Notes: generated from the sequence alone by a model not told the origin. Positions 7,758-16,637 are shown, counted from the first letter of the stretch. The stretch: DNA of 39,211 bases from an uncultured Ruthenibacterium sp. (GCA_944386565.1 CALXBO010000019.1:1-39211), one strand, 5' to 3'. Numbers and translations: made by a program.

Positions 7758-9335
7758 CTATTTATTTCTTCGGAGGAATACGGAGAGTGCGACCGCTGCG
7801 GACAGAATGCACAGAACCGCCGCCGTGCCGGCGATCCGGTCCGAAGCGCCCGTGCGGTGCGGCGGCGCGCTGTCGCTGCCTTCCGGCTCCTGTGCGGACG
7901 AGGAGGATGCGCTTTCCGCATCCTGCGCGCCGGATGAGGCGGCGACGCTGTGGGAGGTCTGCGGTTTGTCGGGCTCAAAGACCGCCGCCGCTTCGGCGTC
8001 GGCGCGGCTGCCGGGGTCTGCCGCCGCGGTCTCCGGTGACGCGGGCGATGCCGGTTCCGCTGAGGACTGGGAAGACGAGGGCGCGGGAGGCTGCGGAACA
8101 GCGGATTCCGGGACGGATTCAGACGGGGAACTGTCCTCGGAGCCGCTATCCAGCGGGTCGTCTCCCTCGTCGGGGCTTGTCTCGCCGCCGCGTCCGCCCT
8201 CGATGTCGGCCGCGGTGAAGATCATGTCGCCGCTCAGCCCAAGAGCGTCGGAAAAGACCTCCGTCCCATCGTCCGTGACTTGAACCATGCGGTAATACCT
8301 GGGCCGTGCCTGCGCGGGGTCCGTCCGGTCGTAGGTGAGAAGCCAGAAGAAACTGCTGTCCGCCTGTGTCTGAACGGGCGCATATCCGTCCGTGCCGGTG
8401 ATCTCCGTCCACGTCTCACCGTCGTCGGACGCCTGCACGCGCACGGTGCCCGGCCGGGACGACTCCCCGTACATGTACACCATCTCGTACGACTGTGTGG
8501 CCTGTTCCAGATACACATTGAGGAAAAACGGACCCTCGTCCGATTCCCACACCACAAGGCACCGCGGCGTATCGTCCGCGAACGCGGTGTATCCCGGTGC
8601 AAACGCGCCCGTCACGAGCGTCCGTTCCGGCTCGGCGGGAAACGTCGATTCGTCCCACACGACCGGGACGGTTTCCTCAAATTCCGCATAGTCCCGGTTC
8701 ACGAAAGCGGGCACCCCGCCGGGGAGCATTCCGGCGGAAAAGTCCGCACCGTCCGGCACGCGCACGACGGGAAGATGGGCGCAGTCATAGCTCCAGCTTG
8801 CGGCCGCGGTGACCGTCTGCGGGGTGACGATGCGCCCGGTGCAGGAAAATGCCGGAAGCCCCATGTCCTCCTCGCTGCCCAGCGTCAGGAAAGCGCCCTC
8901 GTCCTGGATCACGGCGGTGCCGTCTTCTCCGGCGTCCAGCGCGATGCTGACCATCCGCAGATCGCCCCCGGCGCACACGCGGAAGAGCTCCGCACCGCTG
9001 CCGCGCACCGTCAGGAACGGCCAGAGGCTGAGATACCCCTCGACGCGGATCGTGTGCCCGCAAGTCTCGACGGTGATCTCCTTGCGGTAGCGCCCGTTGT
9101 TGTAGACGTAGGATTCCCCGGCGGGCACGGTGACGTCCTGCGTCAGAACGACGGTTCCGCCGGTGCTCTGCAGTTGTTCCAGAGCGTCCGTGAATTCGCC
9201 GAAGGAGGAGACCTCCACGCCGGACTCCTCCGCCGGTTCCGCGTGCGAGGAGGGAAACGGGAAAACGGCAATCAGAAAAGACGCGAGGCATGCTATAATG
9301 AGAGTGCGGTATCGCAGGACTGCCGGAGTTGCCAT
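7758..9335 (-). CDS. membrane-anchored cell-surface protein, beta-helix-like N-terminal half
   Basis: A 525-residue exported protein. Seen: signal peptide (residues 1-32, TLIIACLASFLIAVFPFPSS then SHA), then a Val/Thr-rich region (about 40-200) whose start, FGEFTDALEQLQSTGGTVVL, followed by QDVTVPAGESY, is typical of right-handed beta-helix surface proteins. A second part with EVVYMYG-like strands and DDGETWTEITG may be an Ig-like or discoidin-like module. Then comes a long Ser/Glu/Pro linker (about 380-500) and a C-terminal membrane helix with RRNK stop-transfer. There is no LPXTG motif. The ATG at 9335 is set by AAAGGAG six bases upstream. Its start lies 32 bases from the divergent kinase start, so promoters of each gene must lie in the other gene. 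A link to the two-component system is likely from position but unproven. Confidence 0.75.
   Translation of the reverse strand: MATPAVLRYRTLIIACLASFLIAVFPFPSSHAEPAEESGVEVSSFGEFTDALEQLQSTGGTVVLTQDVTVPAGESYVYNNGRYRKEITVETCGHTIRVEGYLSLWPFLTVRGSGAELFRVCAGGDLRMVSIALDAGEDGTAVIQDEGAFLTLGSEEDMGLPAFSCTGRIVTPQTVTAAASWSYDCAHLPVVRVPDGADFSAGMLPGGVPAFVNRDYAEFEETVPVVWDESTFPAEPERTLVTGAFAPGYTAFADDTPRCLVVWESDEGPFFLNVYLEQATQSYEMVYMYGESSRPGTVRVQASDDGETWTEITGTDGYAPVQTQADSSFFWLLTYDRTDPAQARPRYYRMVQVTDDGTEVFSDALGLSGDMIFTAADIEGGRGGETSPDEGDDPLDSGSEDSSPSESVPESAVPQPPAPSSSQSSAEPASPASPETAAADPGSRADAEAAAVFEPDKPQTSHSVAASSGAQDAESASSSSAQEPEGSDSAPPHRTGASDRIAGTAAVLCILSAAVALSVFLRRNK
9291..9299 (+). promoter_or_regulatory. candidate extended -10 promoter of the histidine kinase
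   Basis: TGCTATAAT (9291-9299) is a perfect extended -10 oriented toward the kinase, giving a leader of about 62 nt. It lies within the signal-peptide codons of the opposite-strand surface-protein gene. No good -35 is seen 17 bases upstream. Confidence 0.45.
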
Positions 9336-9367
9336 TCCGAGCTCCTTTCAGATTCGTGAGGTGTTGT

Positions 9368-11353
9368 ATGAGAAGAACGGCCGATTTGTGGACATTTTTC
9401 ACTCTGTTTACAGCCTGTGCGGTGGCATCGGCGCTCTTCGGCCTGCTGTATCATTTTGACAACAAGTATACCACAGCCGCCCCGCTGTCTCAAGACGGCG
9501 CGGCCGTTCTCACGGCGCAGGACGGCACGGGCTCCGGGGAAATCACCTGGCTCGTGCAGGGGTGGGAGTTCTATCCCGATCAGCTCCTCGGCCCCGGCGA
9601 GACCGGGCGGGATGCGCAGAGCGTGAGCATCGGGCAGTATTTCAGCTTCGCCGCGTTCCACGGCGACGGCTCGCCCCACGGCGCCGGCACATACCGCCTG
9701 ACCGTGCGCGGCGACGGCATTTACACCATGCTGCTCCCGGAGGTGTTTTCCGCCTGCGCCGTCTATGCCGGAGGAGAACAGATCGCGGCGTCCGGTTCGG
9801 TCGCTCCTTATGTGCCGCAGATCCGGGACCTCGTGTTCTCCTTTGAGGTGCACGGGGAGACGGAGCTTTTGATCCAGACGGCCAATTATACCCACTACTA
9901 TTCCGGCGTGACCTATCCTCCGGCGGTCGGCACCGGCGAAGCGGTGAGCCGCCTGATCGCCGTGCGGATGCTCTTTTACGGATTCCTCGCGTTCACCTCG
10001 CTCGCGCTGGCGCTGTTCGCTGCCGTCATCTGGTTCGGAACGCGAAAGACCGGGGCGTCCGGCGAAAATTTCTGGCTGGGGATTCTGGGACTGTCGTTTT
10101 CCCTGCGGGTGTGCTATCCGTTCATCCACATGCTGGGAAGTTCCGGGCAAAGTGCGGCGTACGTGCTCGAGAACACCATGGCGGCGCTGGGGCTGTTTTG
10201 CATTGTGCGCACGGTCTCGCTGCTCTGTCTGGAAACGGGCTCTCTCGCGGAGCGCGTTCTCACGGGGATCGCAGGGGGCTTCGTGGCGGTGGCGGGCGTG
10301 TTCCCGCTGTGGATGACGACAGGCCTGCCGGGATTCGTGCCGGTGTACGGTCAGATCCTGTACTGGTACAAAGCGGCGGCGGCCGTCGCGATGACCGTGC
10401 TCGTGCTGTGCCGCTCCGTGAAGCGGAGCTCCGGTCAGGAGCGTCTGCTGCTCGCGGGACTGTTGGCGTACGCGGTGTCTCTGGTGTTTCACGCGCTGTG
10501 TCTCGGCCGCTACGAACCGGCTTACACCGGGTGGTACGAGGAGTGGGGAACCTACTTCCTGATCCTGTGCTTCGCGGCCCGGATGGCGTTGAAAAACATG
10601 GAGATCCTCCGCGAAAACCGCCGTCTGAACGAGCATCTGCAGGAGGAGATCGCGCGCAAGACGGAATCGCTCTCCCGTCTTCTGGAAGAGCGCCGGCTGC
10701 TTCTGTCGGCGTTTGCGCACGACCTCAAAACGCCCGTCACGTCCATCCACACCTTTACGCGCCTCGTGGAGATGGACAGCGCCGGGCTGGACGAGGAATC
10801 CAGACAGTATCTCGACGTCATCCGGCGAAAGACGGCGGAGATTCAGGAACAGCTCAGCACGCTCCGGGAATTCACCCGGTTCGACTCCGCGCCGCCTTCG
10901 TTTGAGCCGCTGGACCTGTGCGGGCTGCTGCGTGAGTTCTGCGCGGCCAACGAGCCGGACGTCGACGCCTGCGGCCTTTCGCTGGAGCTGCAGACGGGAG
11001 ACGGGCGGCCCGTGATGGTCTACGGGGACAGACAGAAGCTCACGAGCGTGCTGCAGAACCTCGTTTTCAACGCGGTCAGCTTCACGCCGGAGGGCGGATG
11101 CATCCGCCTCAGCCTCGGCAGGAAAGAGGGGTTCGCGGTGCTGCGCGTGGAGGACAACGGCGCAGGCATCGCCCAGGAGGACCTGCCCTATATCTTCGAC
11201 CGCCTTTTCACGCACCGGCCTCAGGAAGACGGCAGCGGGATGGGGCTGTTCCTCGTGAAATCCGTCGTCACGGAGCACAAGGGGACAATCGAAGCCGATT
11301 CCGAGCCGGGGAAGGGCAGCGCGTTCACCATCCGGCTGCCGCTGCTGACGTGA
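9368..11353 (+). CDS. membrane sensor histidine kinase with extracellular and multi-TM sensor
   Basis: A 661-residue histidine kinase. Seen: N-terminal membrane helix (residues 8-28), an extracellular domain of about 165 residues, then a block of about seven hydrophobic segments (200-405) in the manner of 7TMR-DISM receptors. A coiled coil (405-445) follows, then the H box FAHDLKTPVTSI with H451, an N box (NLVFNAVSFTPEGG), G1 (DNGAGIA) and G2 (DGSGMGLFLVKSV). It should autophosphorylate H451 and pass phosphate to the regulator at 7006-7701. The ATG at 9368 is chosen over one at 9329 because GTGAGG precedes it and the hydrophobic segment then begins at residue 8. The ligand is unknown. Transcription ends at the terminator at 11367-11399. 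Confidence 0.9.
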   Translation: MRRTADLWTFFTLFTACAVASALFGLLYHFDNKYTTAAPLSQDGAAVLTAQDGTGSGEITWLVQGWEFYPDQLLGPGETGRDAQSVSIGQYFSFAAFHGDGSPHGAGTYRLTVRGDGIYTMLLPEVFSACAVYAGGEQIAASGSVAPYVPQIRDLVFSFEVHGETELLIQTANYTHYYSGVTYPPAVGTGEAVSRLIAVRMLFYGFLAFTSLALALFAAVIWFGTRKTGASGENFWLGILGLSFSLRVCYPFIHMLGSSGQSAAYVLENTMAALGLFCIVRTVSLLCLETGSLAERVLTGIAGGFVAVAGVFPLWMTTGLPGFVPVYGQILYWYKAAAAVAMTVLVLCRSVKRSSGQERLLLAGLLAYAVSLVFHALCLGRYEPAYTGWYEEWGTYFLILCFAARMALKNMEILRENRRLNEHLQEEIARKTESLSRLLEERRLLLSAFAHDLKTPVTSIHTFTRLVEMDSAGLDEESRQYLDVIRRKTAEIQEQLSTLREFTRFDSAPPSFEPLDLCGLLREFCAANEPDVDACGLSLELQTGDGRPVMVYGDRQKLTSVLQNLVFNAVSFTPEGGCIRLSLGRKEGFAVLRVEDNGAGIAQEDLPYIFDRLFTHRPQEDGSGMGLFLVKSVVTEHKGTIEADSEPGKGSAFTIRLPLLT

Positions 11354-11366
11354 GTTTTGTCCGCAC

Positions 11367-11399
11367 AAAAAAAACCACCCGCCCGGCGGGTGGTTTTTT
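11367..11399. terminator. bidirectional terminator between convergent genes
   Basis: AAAACCACCCGCC (11371-11383) pairs with GGCGGGTGGTTTT on a short loop, with A and T tracts on either side. It serves both the histidine kinase and the perR-hydrogenase-rubrerythrin operon. Confidence 0.9.
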
Positions 11400-11414
11400 G
11401 CTGTGTTTACCGCA

Positions 11415-13520
11415 TCAGTAATTGTCGCAGTGCACTTCGAAGAAGCTCTTCGCGTACAGGCAGGTGGGGCACACCTCGGGGGCGGCGGTGCCCACGACGA
11501 TGTGGCCGCAGTTGCGGCACTCCCACACCTTCACTTCGCTCTTTTCAAACACCTGCGAGGTCTCCACGTTGTGCAGCAGGGCGCGGTAGCGCTCCTCGTG
11601 GCGCTTTTCGATGGCCGCCACCAGACGAAACTTCGCGGCGAGCTCGGGGAATCCTTCCTCTTCGGCGGTCTTGGCAAAGCCGTCGTACATGTCCGTCCAC
11701 TCGTAGTTCTCGCCTTCCGCGGCGTGCAGCAGGTTCTGGGCCGTATCGCCCACGCCGTGAAGCTCCTCGAACCACATGCGGGCGTGCGCCTTCTCGTTCT
11801 CCGCGGTCTTCAGGAACAGCTCCGCGATCTGCTCATAGCCCTCGCGCTGTGCGATGGAAGAGAAGTAGGTGTACTTGTTGCGCGCCTGCGATTCGCCTGC
11901 AAACGCGGCCTCCAGATTCTTTTCCGTCTGTGTGCCCGCGTACTTGTTTGCGGAAACGGCGGGCGCCTCCTCGATCTTCTCAAAGGCGGAAGCGGGCTGA
12001 CGGCACACGGGGCAGGTGAAGTTTTCGGGCAGTTCGTCGCCCTCGTGGATGTATCCGCAGACTTTGCATTTCCATTTGCTCATAGTTTTATGTTCTCCTT
12101 TCGATTCTGTTTCTCCGCGCAGGATGCCGCTTGCGTCCCGGTACGAGGTGTGCAGCATCTGCTCCGCGATTTCACTCAGGGGCTCGCCGTAGAATTCTTC
12201 GTAGACGGCCTTGATCTCGGGGTTTTCGTGGCTCAGGCGCAATGCCATCGAGCCGTCGCGCCGGTACAGCGCCGCAATGCGGCTCTTGCGCGTCTCGTCG
12301 GCGTTTTTCAGAATGTCCTTGGGCTGTCCGCCGCCGCCGATGCATCCGCCGGGGCAGGCCATGACCTCCACGAAGTGGTACTCGCGGCCGCTCTCCTTCA
12401 TGCGCTCGAGAAAACGGCGGGCGTTGGCCGTGCCGTACACGACGGCCACGCGCAGCGTCAGCTCTCCGATCGCCACCTCGGCCTCGCGCACGCCCTCATA
12501 CCCGCGCACGGGCGCGAACTGCAGAAGCTCCGCCGGGGCTTCGCTTCCGGTGAGATACGCATACGCGGTGCGCAGCGCAGCCTCCATGACGCCGCCGGTG
12601 TTGCCGAAGATGACGCCAGCGCCGGACGCCGTACCCATCAGGGAGTCGTAAGCGGAATCCTCCAGCGCGTTCCAGTCGACGCCGGCCGATTTGGCCCACC
12701 GCGCCAGCTCGCGCGTGGTGATGACCTGATCGGTGTCCCGCATGCCGGGGATGCCGAGGCGGTCCGCGGCGGCGTGCATCTCCTCGCGCCGGATCTCGAA
12801 CTTCTTTGCCGTGCAGGGCGTCAGCGCCACGTGCACGATCTTCTCCGGGTCAAGCCCCATTTTCTTCGCGAAATACGTCTTGACCGTGGGACCCTGCATC
12901 CCGATGGGGCTCTTGGCCGTCGAGAGGTGGGGCAGAAGCTCCGGCTCGTAGATTTCCGCGAAGCGCACCCAGCCCGGGCAGCAGCTCGTGAACTGCGGCA
13001 GGGGACGGTCCTGTTCGCGGATGCGGCGGATGAGCTCGCTGGCCTCCTCCACGATCGTCAGGTCGGCGGCGAAGTTGGTGTCCAGCACGTAGTCCGCGCC
13101 CAGAGCGCGCAGCAGGGCCACCATTTTTCCCTCCACGAAGGCGCCCGGCTCCATGCCGAATTCCTCGCCCAGAGATGCGCGCACGGAGGGGGAAGTGCTC
13201 ACCACGACGATCTTGTCGGGATCGGCCACGGCCGCGCGCACCTGCGGGCATTCGTCGCGCTCGACAATGCTGTCCACGGGACAGACGTTGGCGCACTGAC
13301 CGCAGTAAATGCACACGGCGTGGCCGCCGGTCTGCGCCAGCGTGTACGTGCCGTGCACGCCCATCAGATTGGTGCAGGCCTCCTTGCACATGCCGCACCG
13401 GATGCATTTGTCCTCCAGACGCATGATGCTGGGGTTGTCCTCCTCAATGGGGACGCGGACGGATAAGGGCAGATGGTTCAGTTTCCTCACATTCCTTTCT
13501 CTTGTAATTTCTTCCGGCAT
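11415..13520 (-). CDS. [FeFe]-hydrogenase fused to double-rubredoxin rubrerythrin
   Basis: One uninterrupted 701-codon frame. Residues 1-479 are a complete [FeFe]-hydrogenase: two ferredoxin-type 4Fe-4S motifs ([23 protein letters not shown]) and the three H-cluster signatures TSCCPGW (178-184; C180 proton relay, C181 ligand by analogy with CpI), PCTAKKFE (235-242) and MACPGGC (387-393). Residues 480-701 are a rubrerythrin: N-terminal rubredoxin (CKVCG...CPVC), ferritin-like diiron domain ([30 protein letters not shown]) and a C-terminal rubredoxin (CRNCG...CPTC). Known: rubrerythrins reduce H2O2 with rubredoxin electrons, and these hydrogenases couple H2 to ferredoxin. Inferred: H2 oxidation could feed peroxide reduction within one polypeptide. 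An internal ribosome binding site may also give free rubrerythrin from 12083. The start is ATG 13520 or GTG 13490; the latter overlaps the perR stop as GTGA. perR lies directly upstream. Confidence 0.88.
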   Translation of the reverse strand: MPEEITRERNVRKLNHLPLSVRVPIEEDNPSIMRLEDKCIRCGMCKEACTNLMGVHGTYTLAQTGGHAVCIYCGQCANVCPVDSIVERDECPQVRAAVADPDKIVVVSTSPSVRASLGEEFGMEPGAFVEGKMVALLRALGADYVLDTNFAADLTIVEEASELIRRIREQDRPLPQFTSCCPGWVRFAEIYEPELLPHLSTAKSPIGMQGPTVKTYFAKKMGLDPEKIVHVALTPCTAKKFEIRREEMHAAADRLGIPGMRDTDQVITTRELARWAKSAGVDWNALEDSAYDSLMGTASGAGVIFGNTGGVMEAALRTAYAYLTGSEAPAELLQFAPVRGYEGVREAEVAIGELTLRVAVVYGTANARRFLERMKESGREYHFVEVMACPGGCIGGGGQPKDILKNADETRKSRIAALYRRDGSMALRLSHENPEIKAVYEEFYGEPLSEIAEQMLHTSYRDASGILRGETESKGEHKTMSKWKCKVCGYIHEGDELPENFTCPVCRQPASAFEKIEEAPAVSANKYAGTQTEKNLEAAFAGESQARNKYTYFSSIAQREGYEQIAELFLKTAENEKAHARMWFEELHGVGDTAQNLLHAAEGENYEWTDMYDGFAKTAEEEGFPELAAKFRLVAAIEKRHEERYRALLHNVETSQVFEKSEVKVWECRNCGHIVVGTAAPEVCPTCLYAKSFFEVHCDNY
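12081..12101 (-). promoter_or_regulatory. internal ribosome binding site and ATG for free rubrerythrin
   Basis: On the minus strand AAAGGAG (12095-12101) stands 11 bases before ATG (12081-12083), which is exactly the expected first codon of a stand-alone rubrerythrin ([11 protein letters not shown]). These bases are read as ESKGEHKT in the fused frame, so the linker looks like a former intergenic region that lost its stop codon. Independent initiation would make a 222-residue rubrerythrin besides the fusion. Confidence 0.6.
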
Positions 13521-13864
13521 TCTTCACACAGATATACCAGTTTCAGATCATACGACAGGATCGAAAGCCCTGCCGCCTGTTCCAGCTGAGAAGTCAGATC
13601 CCCGAGATCCACGTCGGCCAGACGGCCGCACTCTTTGCAGACGAGATGGTCGTGCCGTTCCATGCGGTCATACCGGTCGGGCATGCCCTCCACCGGCACT
13701 CTGCGCACAAGCCCCTCCTCGCACAGGCGGTTCAGGTTGTTGTACACGCTGGCCAGCGCCACCTTCGGATAGACTTCACGCAGCTGCAGAAAAACCTGAT
13801 CCGCCGTCAGGTGGCTGCGGGAAGCCTGCACGATCTCCAGAATCTGTTTTGCGTATTTGGTCAT
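13487..13864 (-). CDS. perR: PerR-type peroxide-sensing Fur-family repressor
   Basis: A 125-residue Fur-family regulator. Seen: winged helix (residues 1-70, [18 protein letters not shown]) and the dimerisation domain. All five PerR regulatory-metal residues can be aligned (H18, D66, H71, H73, D84, matching B. subtilis H37, D85, H91, H93, D104). The Asp at position 66, rather than the Glu of Fur proteins, favours PerR. Two CxxC pairs (C76/C79, C113/C116) form the structural zinc site. It is about 20 residues shorter at the N-terminus than B. subtilis PerR. Known: PerR with iron senses H2O2 by histidine oxidation and releases DNA. A matching palindrome covers its own predicted transcription start (13882-13896). 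It is the first gene of the operon and overlaps the hydrogenase-rubrerythrin frame. Confidence 0.88.
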   Translation of the reverse strand: MTKYAKQILEIVQASRSHLTADQVFLQLREVYPKVALASVYNNLNRLCEEGLVRRVPVEGMPDRYDRMERHDHLVCKECGRLADVDLGDLTSQLEQAAGLSILSYDLKLVYLCEECRKKLQEKGM

Positions 13865-13881
13865 GCATCCTCACATCATTT

Positions 13882-13929
13882 TTAGAATTATTCTAATTTT
13901 TATTATATGCATCTCCGGCAAAAAGTCAA
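13882..13929 (-). promoter_or_regulatory. promoter with PerR box for perR-hydrogenase-rubrerythrin
   Basis: On the minus strand TTGACT (13924-13929), a 16-base spacer and TATAAT (13902-13907) form a near-consensus promoter, with start predicted near 13895. TTAGAATTATTCTAA (13882-13896) is a perfect 7-1-7 palindrome over the start site. It differs from the B. subtilis PerR box TTATAATNATTATAA at one symmetric position per arm. Derepression by peroxide is the expected behaviour. Confidence 0.8.
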
Positions 13930-14137
13930 GTGTGTAATGCAAAAGAATGTCTGACGCAGGCTTCGAGGTAGGGGAGCGGTTCTTTCAACCGATTGCAGCA
14001 TAAAAAATGCACGGCGCAAAATCTTCACAGAAAAACAATTCCGGCGGCGTGAAGAATGTGGTATCCTGTTTCTGTACAGCCGCCGGAGTCAGTCGGGACG
14101 GGGCGGCGTGCAAGGATGACGAAAACGAGGCAAATGC

Positions 14138-14713
14138 ATGGGAAAAGTTTTATTTTACAGCCTGATCGCTCTGCTTGGGGTCGGTGTGCTGCGGGTGATT
14201 CCGGCGAAGCTGGAAAAACGGCACGCGCAGCTGGCCGCGTGGGGGTTCACGGTGCTGTATCTTCTGATGAATGTGTATTACACGTTTCTGTCGCGTGTGG
14301 ACGTTTCCGAGCAGTCACTTCAGGAGACGGTGAAGAAATACGTGGAGTACACGCTGGAACACCCGGAGGAGACGAACGCGGTTGAGCGGGGCTTTGCGTC
14401 CGTGCTGCAGGTGCTGCTCGTGTTCTCTCCGGAGAGCTATCTGCTCGGCTGCGCGCTGAACATTTTATTGTATGTGCCGCTGGGCTATCTGCTTCTGTGC
14501 TCGTTCCGCTCTCTGCGCAGCCGGTGGCCCGCGGCAGTGGTCGTCGGGTTTGCGGTGTCCTGTCTCACGGAGAGCCTGCAGTGGTGCACGGGGCTCGGAA
14601 TGGCCGATGCGATGGACCTTGTCTGCAACACGGCGGGAACGGTGCTCGGTGTGATGGCGTACCGCCGCTGGCTGGCCGGACGCTGGCACTCTGTCGGATG
14701 GATACCGAGATGA
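14138..14713 (+). CDS. VanZ-like integral membrane protein
   Basis: A 191-residue membrane protein of the VanZ-like family. Seen: hydrophobic segments near residues 3-20, 31-49, 100-125 and 130-150, plus the family core NILLYVPLGYLL followed by FAVSCLTESLQWCTGLGMAD and DLVCNTAGTVLG. VanZ itself gives low-level teicoplanin resistance by an unclear route; most homologues are uncharacterised, so no resistance role is claimed. The ATG at 14138 follows GAGG at a suitable distance. It is monocistronic, ending in a bidirectional terminator. The non-coding 270 bases before it hold the perR promoter on the other strand and no clear promoter for this gene. Confidence 0.8.
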   Translation: MGKVLFYSLIALLGVGVLRVIPAKLEKRHAQLAAWGFTVLYLLMNVYYTFLSRVDVSEQSLQETVKKYVEYTLEHPEETNAVERGFASVLQVLLVFSPESYLLGCALNILLYVPLGYLLLCSFRSLRSRWPAAVVVGFAVSCLTESLQWCTGLGMADAMDLVCNTAGTVLGVMAYRRWLAGRWHSVGWIPR

Positions 14714-14750
14714 AAAAAGCCTCCTCTCCCCGAAGGGAAAGGAGGCTTTT
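14713..14750. terminator. bidirectional terminator
   Basis: AAAAAAGCCTCCT pairs with AGGAGGCTTTT, and the inner CTCCC/GGGA also pairs, giving T-tracts on both strands. It lies between the convergent VanZ-like gene and the surface-protein gene. Confidence 0.85.
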
Positions 14751-14769
14751 CTGATGTGGGAATCGGGTT

Positions 14770-16617
14770 TTATTTCCGCTTTTTGGACACGATCAGGAAC
14801 ACTGCCGCGGCGGCTGCGGCCACAGCGGCCACGACCGCCAGAATCAGCCCGGCGGGCGTCTTCGGGGCGGCCGGTTCCTGTGCGTCAGAGCTGCTGCCGG
14901 AACTGCTGACAGAGCCGGACTCCGCTGCCGTCCCGGACTCCGCCGCCGATGCGGAAGAGGAGGAAACCGGCTGGCTGACGGAGGCAGACGAGCTGCCGGA
15001 CTGCGGCTTGCTGCTGCCGGGCGCGGAGGAAGAAGCGGTTCCGCCCGGCGCGGGAGAGGAGGGCTGTGCCGGAGAGGAGCCCGGTGCGGGTACGGCCGGC
15101 GTGCCCGAGGAGGAGGGAACCTCCGGAACGGGTTCGTTCACGGTCACCGAGATATAGAATTCAACCGTCCGGTAGGCCGTGCCGTCCTTCGGCGTGAAGA
15201 CGACGGGGTATGCGCCCGTCTGCGGCGGGGCGACGCTGCCGTCCTTCCACGCGAACGTTCCTTCTGCGTCGGCCTTGCCGCCGATCAGCTGACTGTCGCT
15301 GAGCTTCTGGCCCTTCGTGATGGCGGATGCGGTCGGTTTGACCTCAATGACCGGCGTCTTCTGACGCACGATCGTCCCGACTTCCTTGAATCGGTCGACA
15401 CCCTCGAGGAACAGGCGGTCAGCTGCACCGGATGCGTCGGCGCTCTCGATCGCGGTTTTGGTCTCGGCGGCGATCTGCTCGAGCTTTTTCTGATTCGCCT
15501 CGGTGTAATCCGTCAATTTGAGAGAGACGAAATACGTGTCGAGATTCCGGATGGCGCTCTGCTTTTCATGCGCGAGGTTTCTGCGGACCGTCAGCTGGTC
15601 GGCGACGCCGGGAGTGCAGTACGCCTTTTCCTGCGAAGACAGGGCGGCGTACGCATTTACGGATGCAGCGTACTGCGCTGCGTCGGCCGAAGTGACGGAG
15701 CTGAGCGGAACCTGGTACGCGTCCTTCACGGAGCCCAGCCAGACGATCGCATGCTGCATCGACTGAAGCTGCTGCACCTCCGTGGCGAGCTTGTTCTGAG
15801 CGGCCCGGGCTGCGTCCTGACGGCTCGCCGGGTCGGTCAGCGTGCTCTGCTGCGCGAGCCATTCCGTTCCGGCGTCAGCGACGGCGGCCTGTGCGAGAAG
15901 GCTGGTTTCCTCCAGCCGGTCGAGGGCGACGGGGACGGAGATTTGGGACAGGATGCCGCTGTGCGCCGTCCGCCAGCTCTGCGCGACAGCCTGTGCGCGC
16001 TGCTCTTTGGTACTGACGTTCCGGGCTTCCTCGTATGCGGCTTCAAGTGCTGTTTGCATAGCCGATTCATCGCCGCCGGACTGCGCGACCGTCTCCGACG
16101 CAACGCGCCGGATGCTCTGCAGGGAGGCCCAGTCCTCGGGATAATAGCTGTTCGTCTGGAACGCACGGAAGAAATCCGTGAGCTGATCCTGATACTGCTG
16201 CTGGATCTCCGCATGCGAGCGCCACACGGCGTAGAGCGTGACGCGGTCCCTGTTGGAGGCGGTTCCCGCCAGATTGACGACCTCCTGCCCGTCCGTAAAT
16301 GTTTTGCCGCCGACGGCGTCGGGATAGGTGTTCCAGTTCAGAAATGTATATCCGATGCGGGTAAAGGTGTTGGAGGAGAGACGGAATGTCTGGTCGTATT
16401 CCACAGCCTGCGGCGGAATGCTGCCGTGACCGCCGTTTGCGTTATAATACACTGTATAGGGATTGGCGATCCACTTTGCATAGACCTTCCAGCCGTTCGC
16501 TTCAACCCTGTCGCCCTCTGCAATCTCCTGCGAGAACGAGGAATCGTAGAACCAGCGCACCGTATCGTATCCCGTGCGGGGATTCTGCTCGTAGAAAACG
16601 GAGGCCTCGATGCTCAT
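14770..16617 (-). CDS. C-terminal part of frameshifted surface protein (InlB repeat, anchor)
   Basis: 615 residues from the first ATG after the frameshift. Seen: an InlB/Listeria-Bacteroides B-repeat near residues 40-130 (VYAKWIANPYTVYYNANGG..., ending VTLYAVW), a long alpha-helical region rich in Ala/Gln/Glu (130-400), an Ig-like module (about 415-495, KGQKLSDSQLIGGKADAEG), then a Pro/Ser/Gly linker and a C-terminal membrane helix with KKRK. It has no signal peptide and only a weak start. In the same frame, codons upstream of the ATG read NNQLDELTLPNLPG, continuing the leucine-rich repeats of the gene at 16638-17402. Thus it is the second half of one gene and needs either the frameshift to be bypassed or repaired. 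Confidence 0.75.
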   Translation of the reverse strand: MSIEASVFYEQNPRTGYDTVRWFYDSSFSQEIAEGDRVEANGWKVYAKWIANPYTVYYNANGGHGSIPPQAVEYDQTFRLSSNTFTRIGYTFLNWNTYPDAVGGKTFTDGQEVVNLAGTASNRDRVTLYAVWRSHAEIQQQYQDQLTDFFRAFQTNSYYPEDWASLQSIRRVASETVAQSGGDESAMQTALEAAYEEARNVSTKEQRAQAVAQSWRTAHSGILSQISVPVALDRLEETSLLAQAAVADAGTEWLAQQSTLTDPASRQDAARAAQNKLATEVQQLQSMQHAIVWLGSVKDAYQVPLSSVTSADAAQYAASVNAYAALSSQEKAYCTPGVADQLTVRRNLAHEKQSAIRNLDTYFVSLKLTDYTEANQKKLEQIAAETKTAIESADASGAADRLFLEGVDRFKEVGTIVRQKTPVIEVKPTASAITKGQKLSDSQLIGGKADAEGTFAWKDGSVAPPQTGAYPVVFTPKDGTAYRTVEFYISVTVNEPVPEVPSSSGTPAVPAPGSSPAQPSSPAPGGTASSSAPGSSKPQSGSSSASVSQPVSSSSASAAESGTAAESGSVSSSGSSSDAQEPAAPKTPAGLILAVVAAVAAAAAAVFLIVSKKRK

Positions 16618-16637
16618 ACCCGGAAGATTCGGCAGCG

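Noticed and set aside
9293..11368. 691-codon minus-strand open frame
   Set aside because: A Arg/His-rich shadow of the histidine kinase gene without domain or ribosome binding site.
11403..13466. 687-codon plus-strand open frame
   Set aside because: Shadow of the hydrogenase-rubrerythrin frame; the opposite strand carries all catalytic motifs.
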